Of a DNA stretch of 64,000 bases, positions 1-9,445 are shown in pieces. The translations under genes were made by a program, and so were the position numbers. The stretch spans positions 62,001 to 126,000 of the forward strand of contig JAJCZL010000034.1 in assembly GCA_029262415.1 (NCBI GenBank), written 5' to 3'. The notes under the pieces were generated by a model that saw only the letters and a list, made by a program, of their open reading frames with translations, had not been told where the DNA came from and made no database searches. The stretch comes from Deltaproteobacteria bacterium. Lineage in GTDB: Bacteria > Desulfobacterota > Binatia > UBA1149 > JAJCZL01. Positions within the stretch are counted from its first letter, which is position 1; each line of letters opens with the position of its first letter.

Positions 1-71
1 GTTTGTGTTCAGTGAACTCGCAGGCGCGGCGCATCAGGCCTGGTCGATTGCCCGCACCGCTGCGTAGTGGT
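1..71. other. window edge, no gene assigned
   Basis: These bases lie downstream of the minus-strand FAD oxidase stop codon. I see no start codon with a ribosome-binding site and no hairpin with a T-tract. They may be spacer or the beginning of a gene that continues outside the window. Confidence 0.3.
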
Positions 72-1700
72 TCAGTCGCGTTCGCGAACCAGCACGCCGG
101 GGTTCATGATCCCGCGTTCGTCAAGGCTTTGTTTCGCCGCCGCCAGCGCGCGACCGAAACCGTCGGGCCGTTGTTGCTCGTACCATTGGGTATGGTCACG
201 GCCGATCGCGTGGTGATGGGTGATGGTGCCGCCAAGTCGGATGATCGCCTCGCCCGCGGCGGCCTTGATCTCGTCCCATTGTTCGAGCTGACTCGACGGT
301 ACGCTCGGCGCCATTACGGTGAAGTAGGGAGCAGGGCCGTCGGGGTAGGCGTGCGTGAACCTGCAGGTGACGGTGCCGGCTCCGCAGATCCTTGCCAACG
401 CGTCGTCAATTTCGCTGACAATGCCGCGGTGCAACTCTTCGAAACGATTCCAAGTGACGGCCGTCTCGAAGGTCTCTGAGATGTAGCCACAGCCGACGAT
501 TGCGTCGCGTAAGTATGGTGCGCGAAGGAATGCGTTGCGCCATGCCCCCGCCGCCCCGTCACGTTCTCCTTCTTCGGTTTTCTTGGTGGCACCCGCGCCG
601 TCGGCCGTTTGACCGCCGCAGTCGCGACAGCATTCGAGCGCCCGCTGCATCCATGCATCTAAGGGATGATCGGCGGATTCAAAACCGACGATCAACACCG
701 CGTGGCCGGCGTCCCCGGCGCCGTTGGTTTCGGCTTCTGCGGCGTCGAGCAGCCGCAGGTTGGAAGGATACAGGCCCGCCTGTGATACCGCGCGAACGGC
801 TTGTGCGGCTGCATAAAAGTCGGCGAAACGCACCGAGGCCGACGCACGGAACACCGGTCTGTCCTGCAAACGCATCCAAGCCTCGGTGATCACGCCGAGT
901 GATCCTTCGGAGCCGATAAACATACGATCAGGGCTCGGGCCTGCGCCCGAGCCGGGTAGGCGACGCGATTCGATCAGACCCGAAGGGGTAAGCACCCTGA
1001 GCGATTCAACGAAATCGTCGATGTGGGTGTACAGAGTGGCGTAGTGGCCGCCCGCACGGGTGGCTATCCATCCTCCGAGAGTCGAGAACTCAAACGATTG
1101 CGGGAAGTGACGCAGCGTCAGCCCGTGGGGTCGCAAACCGTCTTCAAGCGCAGGTCCGAATATTCCCGCCTGAATGCGCGCGGCGCGCGAGACTTCATCG
1201 ATCTCGAGCACCCGGTCCAAGCGCGAGAGGTCGAGTGAGACTGCTCCACGATAGCCGTCGCCGATGCGCGGTTCGACGCCTGCAACCACACTCGATCCGC
1301 CGCCGTATGGAATCACGGCAACACCGGCGTGTGTTGCCCAGTCGAGTACTGCATCGACGTCTTGTTCGTTGCTCGGAAACGCGACAAAGTCCGGCGCGTT
1401 GGTGAAATCGCGGCGAAAGGCGCGCACGATGTCGCGGAACGACTTCCCGTAGGTGTGCGATGCGCGGTCGAAAGGGTGCTCGGAAAACGTGCCGTCGAGA
1501 ATCGGAGGCGAGGCCAGGCGTGGTTTACGCAACTCGATCTCGGCCAGGGTGGGCGGCGACACGATTTCAGGGGCTTGCGTTCCGAACCGTGCTGCGAGCA
1601 AGCCGCCGATCATTTGCTGGTGTTCGCGGTCCGGTGCCTCCTCTTCGTAACCCCAGCCCCAGAACTTTCGCGTGCGGGTTTCGCTCTTAGTGCTGCCCAT
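72..1700 (-). CDS. FAD-binding oxidase, alkyldihydroxyacetonephosphate synthase (AGPS)-like
   Basis: VAO/PCMH-type flavoprotein of about 542 residues. The FAD-binding half carries PYGGGSSVVAGVEP at residues 131-144, the pyrophosphate loop of the alkyl-DHAP synthase group. The C-terminal substrate domain contains THHHAIGRDH near residue 500, matching the His-rich active-site loop of AGPS proteins. AGPS exchanges the acyl chain of acyl-DHAP for a fatty alcohol in ether-lipid synthesis, but many bacterial homologues act on other 2-hydroxyacids, so the substrate is not certain. The frame stays open upstream to 1934. I place the start at the ATG at 1700 because MGSTKSETRTRKFWGWGYEEE-like N-termini are typical of the family and the longer version would overlap the divergent lipoprotein gene. 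Confidence 0.85.
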   Translation of the reverse strand: MGSTKSETRTRKFWGWGYEEEAPDREHQQMIGGLLAARFGTQAPEIVSPPTLAEIELRKPRLASPPILDGTFSEHPFDRASHTYGKSFRDIVRAFRRDFTNAPDFVAFPSNEQDVDAVLDWATHAGVAVIPYGGGSSVVAGVEPRIGDGYRGAVSLDLSRLDRVLEIDEVSRAARIQAGIFGPALEDGLRPHGLTLRHFPQSFEFSTLGGWIATRAGGHYATLYTHIDDFVESLRVLTPSGLIESRRLPGSGAGPSPDRMFIGSEGSLGVITEAWMRLQDRPVFRASASVRFADFYAAAQAVRAVSQAGLYPSNLRLLDAAEAETNGAGDAGHAVLIVGFESADHPLDAWMQRALECCRDCGGQTADGAGATKKTEEGERDGAAGAWRNAFLRAPYLRDAIVGCGYISETFETAVTWNRFEELHRGIVSEIDDALARICGAGTVTCRFTHAYPDGPAPYFTVMAPSVPSSQLEQWDEIKAAAGEAIIRLGGTITHHHAIGRDHTQWYEQQRPDGFGRALAAAKQSLDERGIMNPGVLVRERD

Positions 1701-1842
1701 AGGAACAGCATAGTCTCGGGTTGCGCGTTGCGGCAAGTCCTTCGTACTGGGGATACGCCGGCGTACAAGAAATATTCCGGCGTGCAAGAGATGCTTGGGC
1801 CCGAGCCTCGCAAGTTTTCGTGCTGCTGTTATAAGCATATCC

Positions 1843-3330
1843 ATGAATGAATCTCCGCAGTCCAGTGGGTCGCAGCTGGTTGTCGCGCTGTGTACCGCCG
1901 TGTTGTTTAGTGTTGTCGGCGGCTGTGTCACCACCCGATTAGCGGTTCCGGCGCTACCTTCTTCAGCCGACCCTTCGATCGAGATTTCAAACCTTTCGCG
2001 TGAGATCGATCACGCAAGGGCCGAGAGCCTCGCGGCGCTTGCGCCCGACTGGTTTTCTAAGGCGCAAGAATCGCTCGCCGACGCGCGCCGACGACACGAC
2101 CAGAGTCGCGGTTCGGCAGAGGTTCTTGGCAGTGTTGCGCGCGGTCGCGCACAGCTCGACAAGGCTTTCCAATCGGCCGAGATCGCCGGCAACGTCCTGG
2201 CTAAGCCGATCGACGCGCGTCAAGCAGCCCGTGTCAGCGGTGCCACAGAATACGAAGCGGCATACGCCGATATCGAACGGAGTTTTCTCGAGCTTACCCG
2301 CGCGGTTGAAGGCGGCGACATCGATTGGGCGAAGCGTCGCAGCGGGGATGTCGCGTCTGCCTACCGCTCACTTGAGTTGCGAGCGATAAAGGAGAAAACG
2401 CTAAGCGACATCGGTAGGCAGATCGGCCAGGCACGTGCCGACGGTGCAGCGGAATACGCGCCCGTCACCCTATCTGAAACGCAACGCAAGCTCTTTGACC
2501 TGGAAGCTTTCATCACCGCCCAGCGCTATGCGCGCGCGGAGATGAACGAACGCGCGGCCGCGGTGCTGGCTGATGCGAAACGCCTGGTGCATATTACGCG
2601 GCGCGCGCGTGCCGTCTCAGTATCGAATCCTGAACTCGTCGTTCTCGAGGAGAGCGCTAACCTTGCGCGGCTGGCCAAGGGGCTGTCGCTGCCCGACCTG
2701 CGTGAGCGTACCTTCGAGAAGCGTTGGCGCGGCGTCGAGAATGCGATCCTCGAGCTGCGCAACGACCGCGACTTTTTGGTTGAGAAGAACCGCCAATCAC
2801 GTGCCGAATTGGCCCAGCTCCGCGTCAACCTCGCGGTCTTGGAAGGCAAGAGCGCCGAGGAGCGCGCGCGTTTGGAGCACCTGGAGGACGAGCGACGTTT
2901 TGCGCGGGTTTACGATGAGGTCAGCGCGTACTTCGCGCCTGAGGAGGCGAAAGTTTACAAGCAGTCCGACCGGCTGGTCCTGAGGCTGCGCGGGCTGTCG
3001 TTTCCGGTCGGCACGGCGACCCTTTCCGCTGAGAGTTACGGTCTACTCGCGAAAGTACAGAAATCGATTCGCGCGTTCGGCGACTCATCGGTCACAGTAG
3101 AAGGACATACCGATGACACCGGGCCGGCGGCACTCAACGAACACCTCTCGCAAAAGCGGGCCGAAGCCGTGAAGGCCTATCTGGTTTCCAACAATGTGTT
3201 GCCCGGCGAGCGTATAACCGCAGTTGGTAAGGGGTTCTCCGACCCGCTGGCCAGCAACAAGAACGCTGAGGGTCGAGCCGTGAACCGCCGCATCGACGTC
3301 ATTATCGAACCGGCAGTCGCAGCCCGTTAG
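1843..3330 (+). CDS. OmpA-family lipoprotein with DUF4398-like N-terminal region
   Basis: Predicted outer-membrane lipoprotein of about 495 residues. The start MNESPQSSG is followed by a hydrophobic stretch ending in VVGGC, a plausible lipobox. The middle is long, helical and charged, with a DUF4398-like segment (ALAPDWFSKAQESLADARRR) and coiled-coil heptads around residues 330-370. The last 110 residues form an OmpA-like peptidoglycan-binding domain, with VEGHTDDTG, LSQKRAEAVKAYL and NRRIDVII visible. It probably ties the outer membrane to peptidoglycan. The frame is open 48 bases further upstream, but the ATG at 1843 starts a proper signal peptide. The next gene begins within about 40 bases, so the two may be cotranscribed. 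Confidence 0.85.
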   Translation: MNESPQSSGSQLVVALCTAVLFSVVGGCVTTRLAVPALPSSADPSIEISNLSREIDHARAESLAALAPDWFSKAQESLADARRRHDQSRGSAEVLGSVARGRAQLDKAFQSAEIAGNVLAKPIDARQAARVSGATEYEAAYADIERSFLELTRAVEGGDIDWAKRRSGDVASAYRSLELRAIKEKTLSDIGRQIGQARADGAAEYAPVTLSETQRKLFDLEAFITAQRYARAEMNERAAAVLADAKRLVHITRRARAVSVSNPELVVLEESANLARLAKGLSLPDLRERTFEKRWRGVENAILELRNDRDFLVEKNRQSRAELAQLRVNLAVLEGKSAEERARLEHLEDERRFARVYDEVSAYFAPEEAKVYKQSDRLVLRLRGLSFPVGTATLSAESYGLLAKVQKSIRAFGDSSVTVEGHTDDTGPAALNEHLSQKRAEAVKAYLVSNNVLPGERITAVGKGFSDPLASNKNAEGRAVNRRIDVIIEPAVAAR

Positions 3331-3369
3331 GACGGCCGCGAGCTGTCAGCCCCGATTGTCAGTGTCCTG

Positions 3370-4380
3370 ATGCCGGTGCGCGACGGCGCGGCGTTTCTCC
3401 CTGAGGCGTTGGAATCTCTTTACGCGCAAGACGAGATCGCTTGGGAACTCGTGGTAGTCGATGACGGTAGCACCGACGCAACAGCGTCGATTCTTGCCCG
3501 CGCCTCGCGAGCGGATCGGCGGATTCGTACGTTGTGTACCCACGCAGGCGAGCGCGGTATTGTGCCGGCGCTCAACCTCGCGCTCGAAACCGCGCGTGGC
3601 ACCTACTGCGCACGCTTGGACTGCGACGACCTCATGCATCCTACGCGGCTGCGTTCGCAAGGTGATGCGTTGGCCGGCGATCCGTCGCTGTTTGCAGTGA
3701 CCTGCCGGGTCGAAGGATTCCCAACCGATGCGCTCGGTGCGGGTATGGCCCGCTACCTCGCGTGGCAGAATGCTCTTCTCGATCCGCACTCGATCGCAGT
3801 TTCGCGATTCATCGAGTCCCCGGTTCTACATCCAAGTGTCATGCTCGGTACCAAGCGTTTACGTGCCCTCGGCGGGTGGCGCGACCACGACTGGCCGGAA
3901 GATTGGGACCTATTCCTACGTGCGTTCGAGGCCGGTTACAGCATACTAAGGGTTCCCGAGACGCTGTATCGGTGGCGCCAGCACCCCGGCCAGGCGACCC
4001 GTCATCAGGCGAGGTATGACGAGAAGGCGTTTGCCCGCGCCCGCGCGCACTATCTGGCAAGACACCTTAAAGATTGTTTCGCGGGGCGCGAGATCTGGAT
4101 TCTCGGAGCCGGACCGGTCGGCAAGAGGCTTGGCGCCGGCTTGGCCGGCTGCGGTGCGCAGCCGGCCGGATTTGCCGACCTGGATGCAAAAAAGATCGGG
4201 ACCACGGTTGGACGGCGGCCGAACGCATGGCCTGTGACTGACTATGAGTCGTTGCGTCCCAAGCAGGGCGGGGTTGTTGCCCTTGCTGCGGTCGGCTCGC
4301 TCGGTGCGCGCGACATGATACGCGAACGTCTCGAGGGCTGGGGATGGCGCGAAGGCGAGGATTATTTGGCCGCAGCTTAG
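3370..4380 (+). CDS. family 2 glycosyltransferase with C-terminal Rossmann-like domain
   Basis: GT-A fold glycosyltransferase of about 336 residues. The nucleotide-binding motif VVDDGSTD is near residue 33 and the metal-binding region CARLDCDDLMHPTRL near residues 79-93. A later acidic motif, DWPEDWDLFLR, fits a catalytic-base region. The last 95 residues begin GREIWILGAGPVGKRLGAG, a glycine-rich dinucleotide-type loop that is not part of the GT2 fold. ATG 3370 is the only conventional start, but it removes the first beta strand (residues SAPIVSVL lie upstream in frame). A CTG at 3343 would restore that strand and may be the real initiator. Substrate and acceptor are unknown. Confidence 0.85.
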   Translation: MPVRDGAAFLPEALESLYAQDEIAWELVVVDDGSTDATASILARASRADRRIRTLCTHAGERGIVPALNLALETARGTYCARLDCDDLMHPTRLRSQGDALAGDPSLFAVTCRVEGFPTDALGAGMARYLAWQNALLDPHSIAVSRFIESPVLHPSVMLGTKRLRALGGWRDHDWPEDWDLFLRAFEAGYSILRVPETLYRWRQHPGQATRHQARYDEKAFARARAHYLARHLKDCFAGREIWILGAGPVGKRLGAGLAGCGAQPAGFADLDAKKIGTTVGRRPNAWPVTDYESLRPKQGGVVALAAVGSLGARDMIRERLEGWGWREGEDYLAAA

Positions 4381-4491
4381 CGGCCTGCTTCCGGCCGGGG
4401 GTTTCGCCTCTCCCCTCAGGCCTGCGCCTGGCGTATGTGTAACGGCTGAGCCCGTCCGAAGCCGACGTGTTCGCAAGGAGACGAAGTCCAC

Positions 4492-6126
4492 ATGACGATG
4501 CAAACTACGCCGCTGCTGATGTCGAAGCTCATGGACAGGGGTGCGTGGGTGCAGCCAACCGAGGAGATCGTAACCAAGACCGCGATGGGGAGCCACCGCC
4601 AAACCCACGCCGAGACCCGCCGCCGTGCGCACCGGCTTGCCAACGCGCTTGCCGCCTTCGGTATCAAGCAGGGCGACCGAGTGGCGAGCTTCATGTGGAA
4701 CGGGTCGCGTCATCTCGAGATGTATCACGCAGTGCCGTCGATGGGTGCGGTGCTGCATACGCTGAACATTCGGCTCTCGGCGCGCGACCTTGAATACATC
4801 GTCAACCACGCCTCCGATCGGGTCATCGTCGCCGACGAGGACGTCGCCAAGATCCTCGAACCGCTCATCGGCAAGATCCCGACCGTCGAGCTTTTCATCG
4901 TTTGCTGTGAAGACGGGTCGTTTTCTACCAAGCTACCGGGTGCGATCGATTACGAGGAGTTCATCAAAGACCAGCCCGATACCTTCGAGTGGCCGCAACT
5001 CGACGAGAACGCACCGATGGGGCTGTGTTACACCAGCGGAACCACCGGAAATCCTAAGGGTGTCATGTACACGCACCGCTCGACCTATCTGCATACCATC
5101 TCGACGAGCATCACCGACGTCATGGGACTTTCGGCGCTGGATTGCCTGTGCGGCATCGTGCCGATGTTCCATGCGATGGGGTGGGGGTTGCCGTTTTCTG
5201 CGACGATGCTTGGCGCCAAGCAGGTCTACCCCCACCGGTTTATGGACGCCGCGAGCGTCCTCGATTTGTTCGCGGGCGAGCGCGTCACTCTCTCGGCCGG
5301 CGTACCGACGATTTGGCAGGGGGTGCGACACGCCATCGAGGCCGAGCCGGGGCGTTGGGATCTCTCCTCGCTAACGCGTGTCACTTGCGGGGGGTCCGCG
5401 CCGCCTGTCAGTCTGATCCGTTGGTTCTACGAAGAACTCGGTGTCGAGATGATACAGGGATGGGGGATGACCGAAACCAACCCGCTGGGCACGATCTCAC
5501 GGCGGGTTTCAAAGCGCGGGGAAGAGCGGCTAACCGACCAAGAAAAGTTCGCCAACAACGCCAAAGCGGGGCTCGTTATCCCTGGTTTGGAGATCGAGAT
5601 TGTCGACGACGGATTCAACCCGTTGCCCCACGACGGTGAGTCGGTGGGCGAACTGCTGATCCGCGGGCCGTGGATTGCAGCGGAGTACTATCACGACCCA
5701 CAGCCGGAAAAATTCCACGACGGCTGGCTGGTCACCGGAGACGTTGCGAAGATCGATGCCGATCAGTACCTGATCATCGCCGATCGCTCCAAAGATTTGA
5801 TCAAGTCGGGTGGAGAATGGATATCGTCGGTAGATTTGGAAAACCACATCGTCGCGTTGCCCGGCGTTGCGCAGGCTGCCGTGGTCGCGCAGCCTCACCC
5901 GAAATGGGACGAGCGGCCCGTCGCGATCGTAGTGAAGGTGCCGGATTCGGATCTATCCAAGGAGAATGTCATCGATCACTGCGCTAGGGTGTTCGCAAAG
6001 TGGCAGCTGCCCGACGATGTGTTGTTCGAGAGTTCGATCCCGATGACCTCGACGGGCAAGATCGATAAGAAGGTGATCCGCGTAGGGCTTACCGAGAGGG
6101 GGTACAAGTTACCCGATCTGACCTAA
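4492..6126 (+). CDS. long-/medium-chain fatty acid-CoA ligase (AMP-forming)
   Basis: Member of the adenylate-forming enzyme superfamily, 544 residues, normal length for FadD/AlkK-type ligases. It activates a carboxylic acid with ATP to an acyl-AMP and then to the CoA thioester. Core motifs are complete: the P-loop YTSGTTGNPKGVMYTH (about residues 181-196), the A5-type GWGMTETNPLG, the A7-A8 region GDVAKIDADQYLIIADR with SKDLIKSGGEW, and the catalytic lysine region STGKIDKK at the C-terminus. A purine-rich AAGGAG lies about 13 bases ahead of the ATG. Chain-length preference cannot be read from the sequence. It stands alone between a glycosyltransferase and a molybdoenzyme. Confidence 0.9.
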   Translation: MTMQTTPLLMSKLMDRGAWVQPTEEIVTKTAMGSHRQTHAETRRRAHRLANALAAFGIKQGDRVASFMWNGSRHLEMYHAVPSMGAVLHTLNIRLSARDLEYIVNHASDRVIVADEDVAKILEPLIGKIPTVELFIVCCEDGSFSTKLPGAIDYEEFIKDQPDTFEWPQLDENAPMGLCYTSGTTGNPKGVMYTHRSTYLHTISTSITDVMGLSALDCLCGIVPMFHAMGWGLPFSATMLGAKQVYPHRFMDAASVLDLFAGERVTLSAGVPTIWQGVRHAIEAEPGRWDLSSLTRVTCGGSAPPVSLIRWFYEELGVEMIQGWGMTETNPLGTISRRVSKRGEERLTDQEKFANNAKAGLVIPGLEIEIVDDGFNPLPHDGESVGELLIRGPWIAAEYYHDPQPEKFHDGWLVTGDVAKIDADQYLIIADRSKDLIKSGGEWISSVDLENHIVALPGVAQAAVVAQPHPKWDERPVAIVVKVPDSDLSKENVIDHCARVFAKWQLPDDVLFESSIPMTSTGKIDKKVIRVGLTERGYKLPDLT

Positions 6127-6163
6127 CCGCCCACGCGGGCGGGCTGATTACGTTTCGGATACG

Positions 6164-8359
6164 ATGGCAACTCCAAGAGTAAAAGCCGGTGGCGGTCTGG
6201 CGGCTGTTCTTTACACGCTGCGCAAAGGCCGCGAGGCCGGTGGTATGCTCAGGCTTTACCGGCGTCTGCGCTCGCGTAACGCGTGCAAGACCTGCGCGCT
6301 CGGCATGGGCGGTCAGTCCGGAGGCATGGTCAACGAGGCCGGGCAGTTTCCCGAGGTGTGCAAGAAGTCGGTCCAGGCCCAAGCCGGCGATATGGCCGGC
6401 GCAATCGAAGAGGCGTACTTCGCGCAAACTCCGATCTCGGAGATGGCCGAACTAGGCTCGGCGAGGCTCGAGCGATTGGGGCGACTGACGTTCCCGATCG
6501 TGGCCGGGCCCGACGACAAGCACTTTCGCCGCATCGGTTGGGGCAAGGCTTTTCAGATGGCAGCCGCAGCGTTGCGCAGCAGCGAACCAGACCGCACGTT
6601 TTTTTATTCTTCGGGACGTTCGAGCAACGAGGCCGCCTATCTGTTTCAGCTGGTTGCGCGCGCGTACGGTACCAACAACGTCCATAACTGTTCGTACTAC
6701 TGCCACGCGGCATCCGGGGTGGCGCTCTCGAAGGTATACGGTTCCACCACTGCATCGCTCACGCTCGATGATCTCGACAAAGCCGACCTTGCGCTGGTGG
6801 TCGGTTGCAACCCGGCCTCCAACCACCCGCGTTTGCTGACCAAGCTCATGCACCTCAAGCGTCGCGGCGGCAAGGTCATCGTGATCAATCCGTTGCGCGA
6901 GCTCGGGCTTGAACGTTTTCGCGTGCCCTCGGACTGGCGCAGCATGTTGTTCGGGTCGAAGATCGCCGACCTCTACATTCAACCTCACATCGGCGCCGAC
7001 GTTGCACTCCTCAAGGCGATTCTGAAGGCTTTGCTCGAGGCCGAGTCGCTCGACTACGGGTTCATCGAGCACTTCGCCGGCGGCTGGGACGAAGTGCAGG
7101 ACGACATCCGCGAGTCGTCATGGAACGAACTCCTCTCCGCTGCCGGAGTGTCGCGCCACGAGGTCGAGCAAGCAGCCGAGATGATCGCGCGCTCCGAGCG
7201 CGGGGTTTGTTTGTGGGCGATGGGACTTACCCATCATAAGAATGGCGTCGACAATGTTCTCGCGCTTTCCAACATCGCGCTTGCGCGCGGCTGGCTCGGT
7301 CGGGTCGGCGCGGGACTGTTGCCCGTGCGCGGGCATTCCAACGTGCAAGGTGTCGGCTCGTGCGGCGTTGCGCCGAAAGTGAAGAAGGCGTTCACCGAGC
7401 GGATGGAGCAACTCTACGGCTTCAAGATGCCCGTCGGGCAAGGACAGCACACCTACGCGTCGATGGCGGCTGCGCACGACGGGGACATCGATGCAGCACT
7501 GCTGCTCGGCGGCAACCTCTTCGCCAGTAATCCCGACAGGGCATGGGCCTCGGTGGCGTTACGGCGGATCCCGTTCACGTGTTCGGTGACCACCAAGTTG
7601 AACGAAGGCCATGTTATCGGGCGTGGCAAGACCTCGCTGGTGTTGCCGGCGCTGGCGCGAGACGAAGAAAGCCAACTCACCACGCAGGAATCGATGTTTA
7701 ATTTTGTACGCATTTCCGACGGCGGTTCGCCCGCGGTCGACGGCGAGATGCGTTCAGAGGTAGCGATCATCGCTGCGCTCGCCGAACGGCTGTTGCCGGC
7801 GGTGGGCGTTAACTGGCAGGCGATGCAGTCGCATCGGCGCTTGCGTGAAGAAATGGCGCGAGTGGTTCCAGGTTACGCCGCCATCGCTGAAGTAGACGAG
7901 CAGCGCCGCGAGTTCCAGATTGACGGCCGCACGTTTCACGAGCCGCGTTTCGCGACACCCGATGGTAAGGCCCGTTTCGTCATCACCGGGCTTCCGAAGT
8001 TTCGGCCCAAGCCGGGTGAGTTCCGCTTGATGACAATTCGATCTGAAGGCCAGTTCAATACCGTCGTTTACGACGAAGAGGATTTGTACCGGGGAAACAC
8101 CCACCGCAACGTGGTGATGATAGCCGCCGAAGACGCCGAAGAGCTTGGTGTGACTGAAGGAGAATCGGTCGTCGTCGATACCGATACCGGCAGCATGGCT
8201 GTGCAAGTATCTATCGTGCAGCTTAGGCCCGGAAATATCGCAATGTACTATCCCGAGGCCAACGCGATCGTCCCGCGCGAACTCGACCCTGCGTCAAGAA
8301 CCCCGGCGTTCAAGTCTATTTGTGCGCGGCTGCGCAAGATCGGGACCTCAGTCGTTTAG
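6164..8359 (+). CDS. FdhF/YdeP-family molybdopterin oxidoreductase alpha subunit
   Basis: Protein of 731 residues resembling the YdeP/FdhF group of molybdopterin-dependent oxidoreductases. The N-terminus has CKTCALGMGG and then EVCKK. This looks like an incomplete 4Fe-4S ligand set compared with true formate dehydrogenases. The motif YCHAASGVALS (about residues 181-191) places Cys where FdhF has selenocysteine; the codon is TGC. The molybdopterin-guanine-dinucleotide binding stretches VVGCNPASNHPR and VIVINPLRELGLERFR are present, and the C-terminal molydopterin-binding domain holds TIRSEGQFNTVVYDEEDLY. Family members may use formate or unknown substrates. No partner subunit or fdhD is nearby. 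The stop overlaps the convergent aspartoacylase-family gene by 12 bases. Confidence 0.88.
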   Translation: MATPRVKAGGGLAAVLYTLRKGREAGGMLRLYRRLRSRNACKTCALGMGGQSGGMVNEAGQFPEVCKKSVQAQAGDMAGAIEEAYFAQTPISEMAELGSARLERLGRLTFPIVAGPDDKHFRRIGWGKAFQMAAAALRSSEPDRTFFYSSGRSSNEAAYLFQLVARAYGTNNVHNCSYYCHAASGVALSKVYGSTTASLTLDDLDKADLALVVGCNPASNHPRLLTKLMHLKRRGGKVIVINPLRELGLERFRVPSDWRSMLFGSKIADLYIQPHIGADVALLKAILKALLEAESLDYGFIEHFAGGWDEVQDDIRESSWNELLSAAGVSRHEVEQAAEMIARSERGVCLWAMGLTHHKNGVDNVLALSNIALARGWLGRVGAGLLPVRGHSNVQGVGSCGVAPKVKKAFTERMEQLYGFKMPVGQGQHTYASMAAAHDGDIDAALLLGGNLFASNPDRAWASVALRRIPFTCSVTTKLNEGHVIGRGKTSLVLPALARDEESQLTTQESMFNFVRISDGGSPAVDGEMRSEVAIIAALAERLLPAVGVNWQAMQSHRRLREEMARVVPGYAAIAEVDEQRREFQIDGRTFHEPRFATPDGKARFVITGLPKFRPKPGEFRLMTIRSEGQFNTVVYDEEDLYRGNTHRNVVMIAAEDAEELGVTEGESVVVDTDTGSMAVQVSIVQLRPGNIAMYYPEANAIVPRELDPASRTPAFKSICARLRKIGTSVV

Positions 8360-9445
8360 GGTGTCGTCGGGGTCGTAAGCCGCTTGAAAGGCCTCAACGC
8401 GGCGGGCTGCCTTGGCGGTCTGGTCAAAAAGCGCGAGGTGGTAGAGAGCGTCGCCTTCGTTGAGCAGCGGCAGCTGGGTGCGGCCGATGACGATCCCGGC
8501 CACCGGTGATTCGACCCTCGCCTCGGTCTGCTGGAGAGGATCTACGATGGTAACGAGCGTATCGCCCTTGGCGACGCGCGCGCCGAGACCGACCCCGTTG
8601 TAGAGCAAGCCCCCGGAGGGGGCTCGCACCCATTGGCTCGATCGCGCGACCAGCGGCCGTATCGGCGGGCGTTTGGACTCGATAGCGGGCAGCATGTCGA
8701 TCGCTCGCATTACTGAAACGACGCCGCGGACGCCGGCCTTGATCGAGACCTCGTCGAAGCGCAGTGCTTCACCGGCTTCGTATAAGAGCATCGGGATCTT
8801 TTCTTCGAGCACCGCCTGGCGCAGCGAACCGTCGCGTACGTCTGCGTTCAGGATTACCGGCGCGCCAAACGCGTGCGCTAGGCGCTCGGTTTCCGGTTCG
8901 TCCAGGCAAGCGCGAATCTGCGGTAAGTTGGTACGATGGACCGCGGCCGTGTGCAGGTCGATGCCGTGTGTGCAGTGACGGGCGATTTCGCACATGAATG
9001 TGTCGGCCAGACGTGCGGCGAGCGATCCGGTAGCTGATCCGGGAAACGATCGGTTCAGATCGCGGCGGTCGGGTAGATAGCGGGTCTGCATGGCGAACCC
9101 GTAGATGTTGACGACGGGTATAGCGATGAGCGCACCACGAAGGCGCTTCATTGCGCTGAGCCTGAGAAGTCTCCGGACAATCTCGACGCCGTTGATTTCG
9201 TCGCCGTGGATCGCGGCCGCAACGAACATCACCGGTCCCGGCTTCCTGCCGTTCACCACAAATGTCGGCACTACTACGTCCCCCTGGGCGTAGTGTTGAC
9301 CGACACGTACCGCGACCCGTTGCCGCATGCCGGGCAGCACTTCGACTCCTGCGATCGTGATCGGGCCGCTGCCTTTGGGCTGACTTTTCACGCGCTTCTT
9401 CGGCTCAGTGCTTAACCTTGTCACGCGTGTTGCCGTGCTTGGCAT
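8348..9445 (-). CDS. succinylglutamate desuccinylase/aspartoacylase-family zinc hydrolase
   Basis: M14-type zinc carboxypeptidase fold, about 365 residues. Zinc and catalytic motifs are visible: [11 protein letters not shown] (His and Glu ligands, near residue 70) and GIDLHTAA (second His). The C-terminal beta domain includes [24 protein letters not shown]. The family cleaves N-acyl amino acids, and a large branch travels with RimK-type ligases, as here. The ATG at 9445 overlaps rimK by 41 bases; a GTG at 9424 gives a shorter overlap and is an alternative start. It is the last gene of the RimB-RimK-peptidase run, which suggests that it trims or hydrolyses a product made by the ligase. That role is inferred from position only. 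Confidence 0.85.
   Translation of the reverse strand: MPSTATRVTRLSTEPKKRVKSQPKGSGPITIAGVEVLPGMRQRVAVRVGQHYAQGDVVVPTFVVNGRKPGPVMFVAAAIHGDEINGVEIVRRLLRLSAMKRLRGALIAIPVVNIYGFAMQTRYLPDRRDLNRSFPGSATGSLAARLADTFMCEIARHCTHGIDLHTAAVHRTNLPQIRACLDEPETERLAHAFGAPVILNADVRDGSLRQAVLEEKIPMLLYEAGEALRFDEVSIKAGVRGVVSVMRAIDMLPAIESKRPPIRPLVARSSQWVRAPSGGLLYNGVGLGARVAKGDTLVTIVDPLQQTEARVESPVAGIVIGRTQLPLLNEGDALYHLALFDQTAKAARRVEAFQAAYDPDDTLND

Noticed and set aside
3946-4809. 287-codon antisense frame between the glycosyltransferase and acyl-CoA ligase
   Set aside because: It spans the ends of two well-supported genes and its translation is Arg/Pro-rich without a domain.
6704-6736. selenocysteine at the active site of the FdhF-like protein
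   Set aside because: The codon in YCHAASG is TGC, and no in-frame TGA or SECIS-like hairpin was seen.
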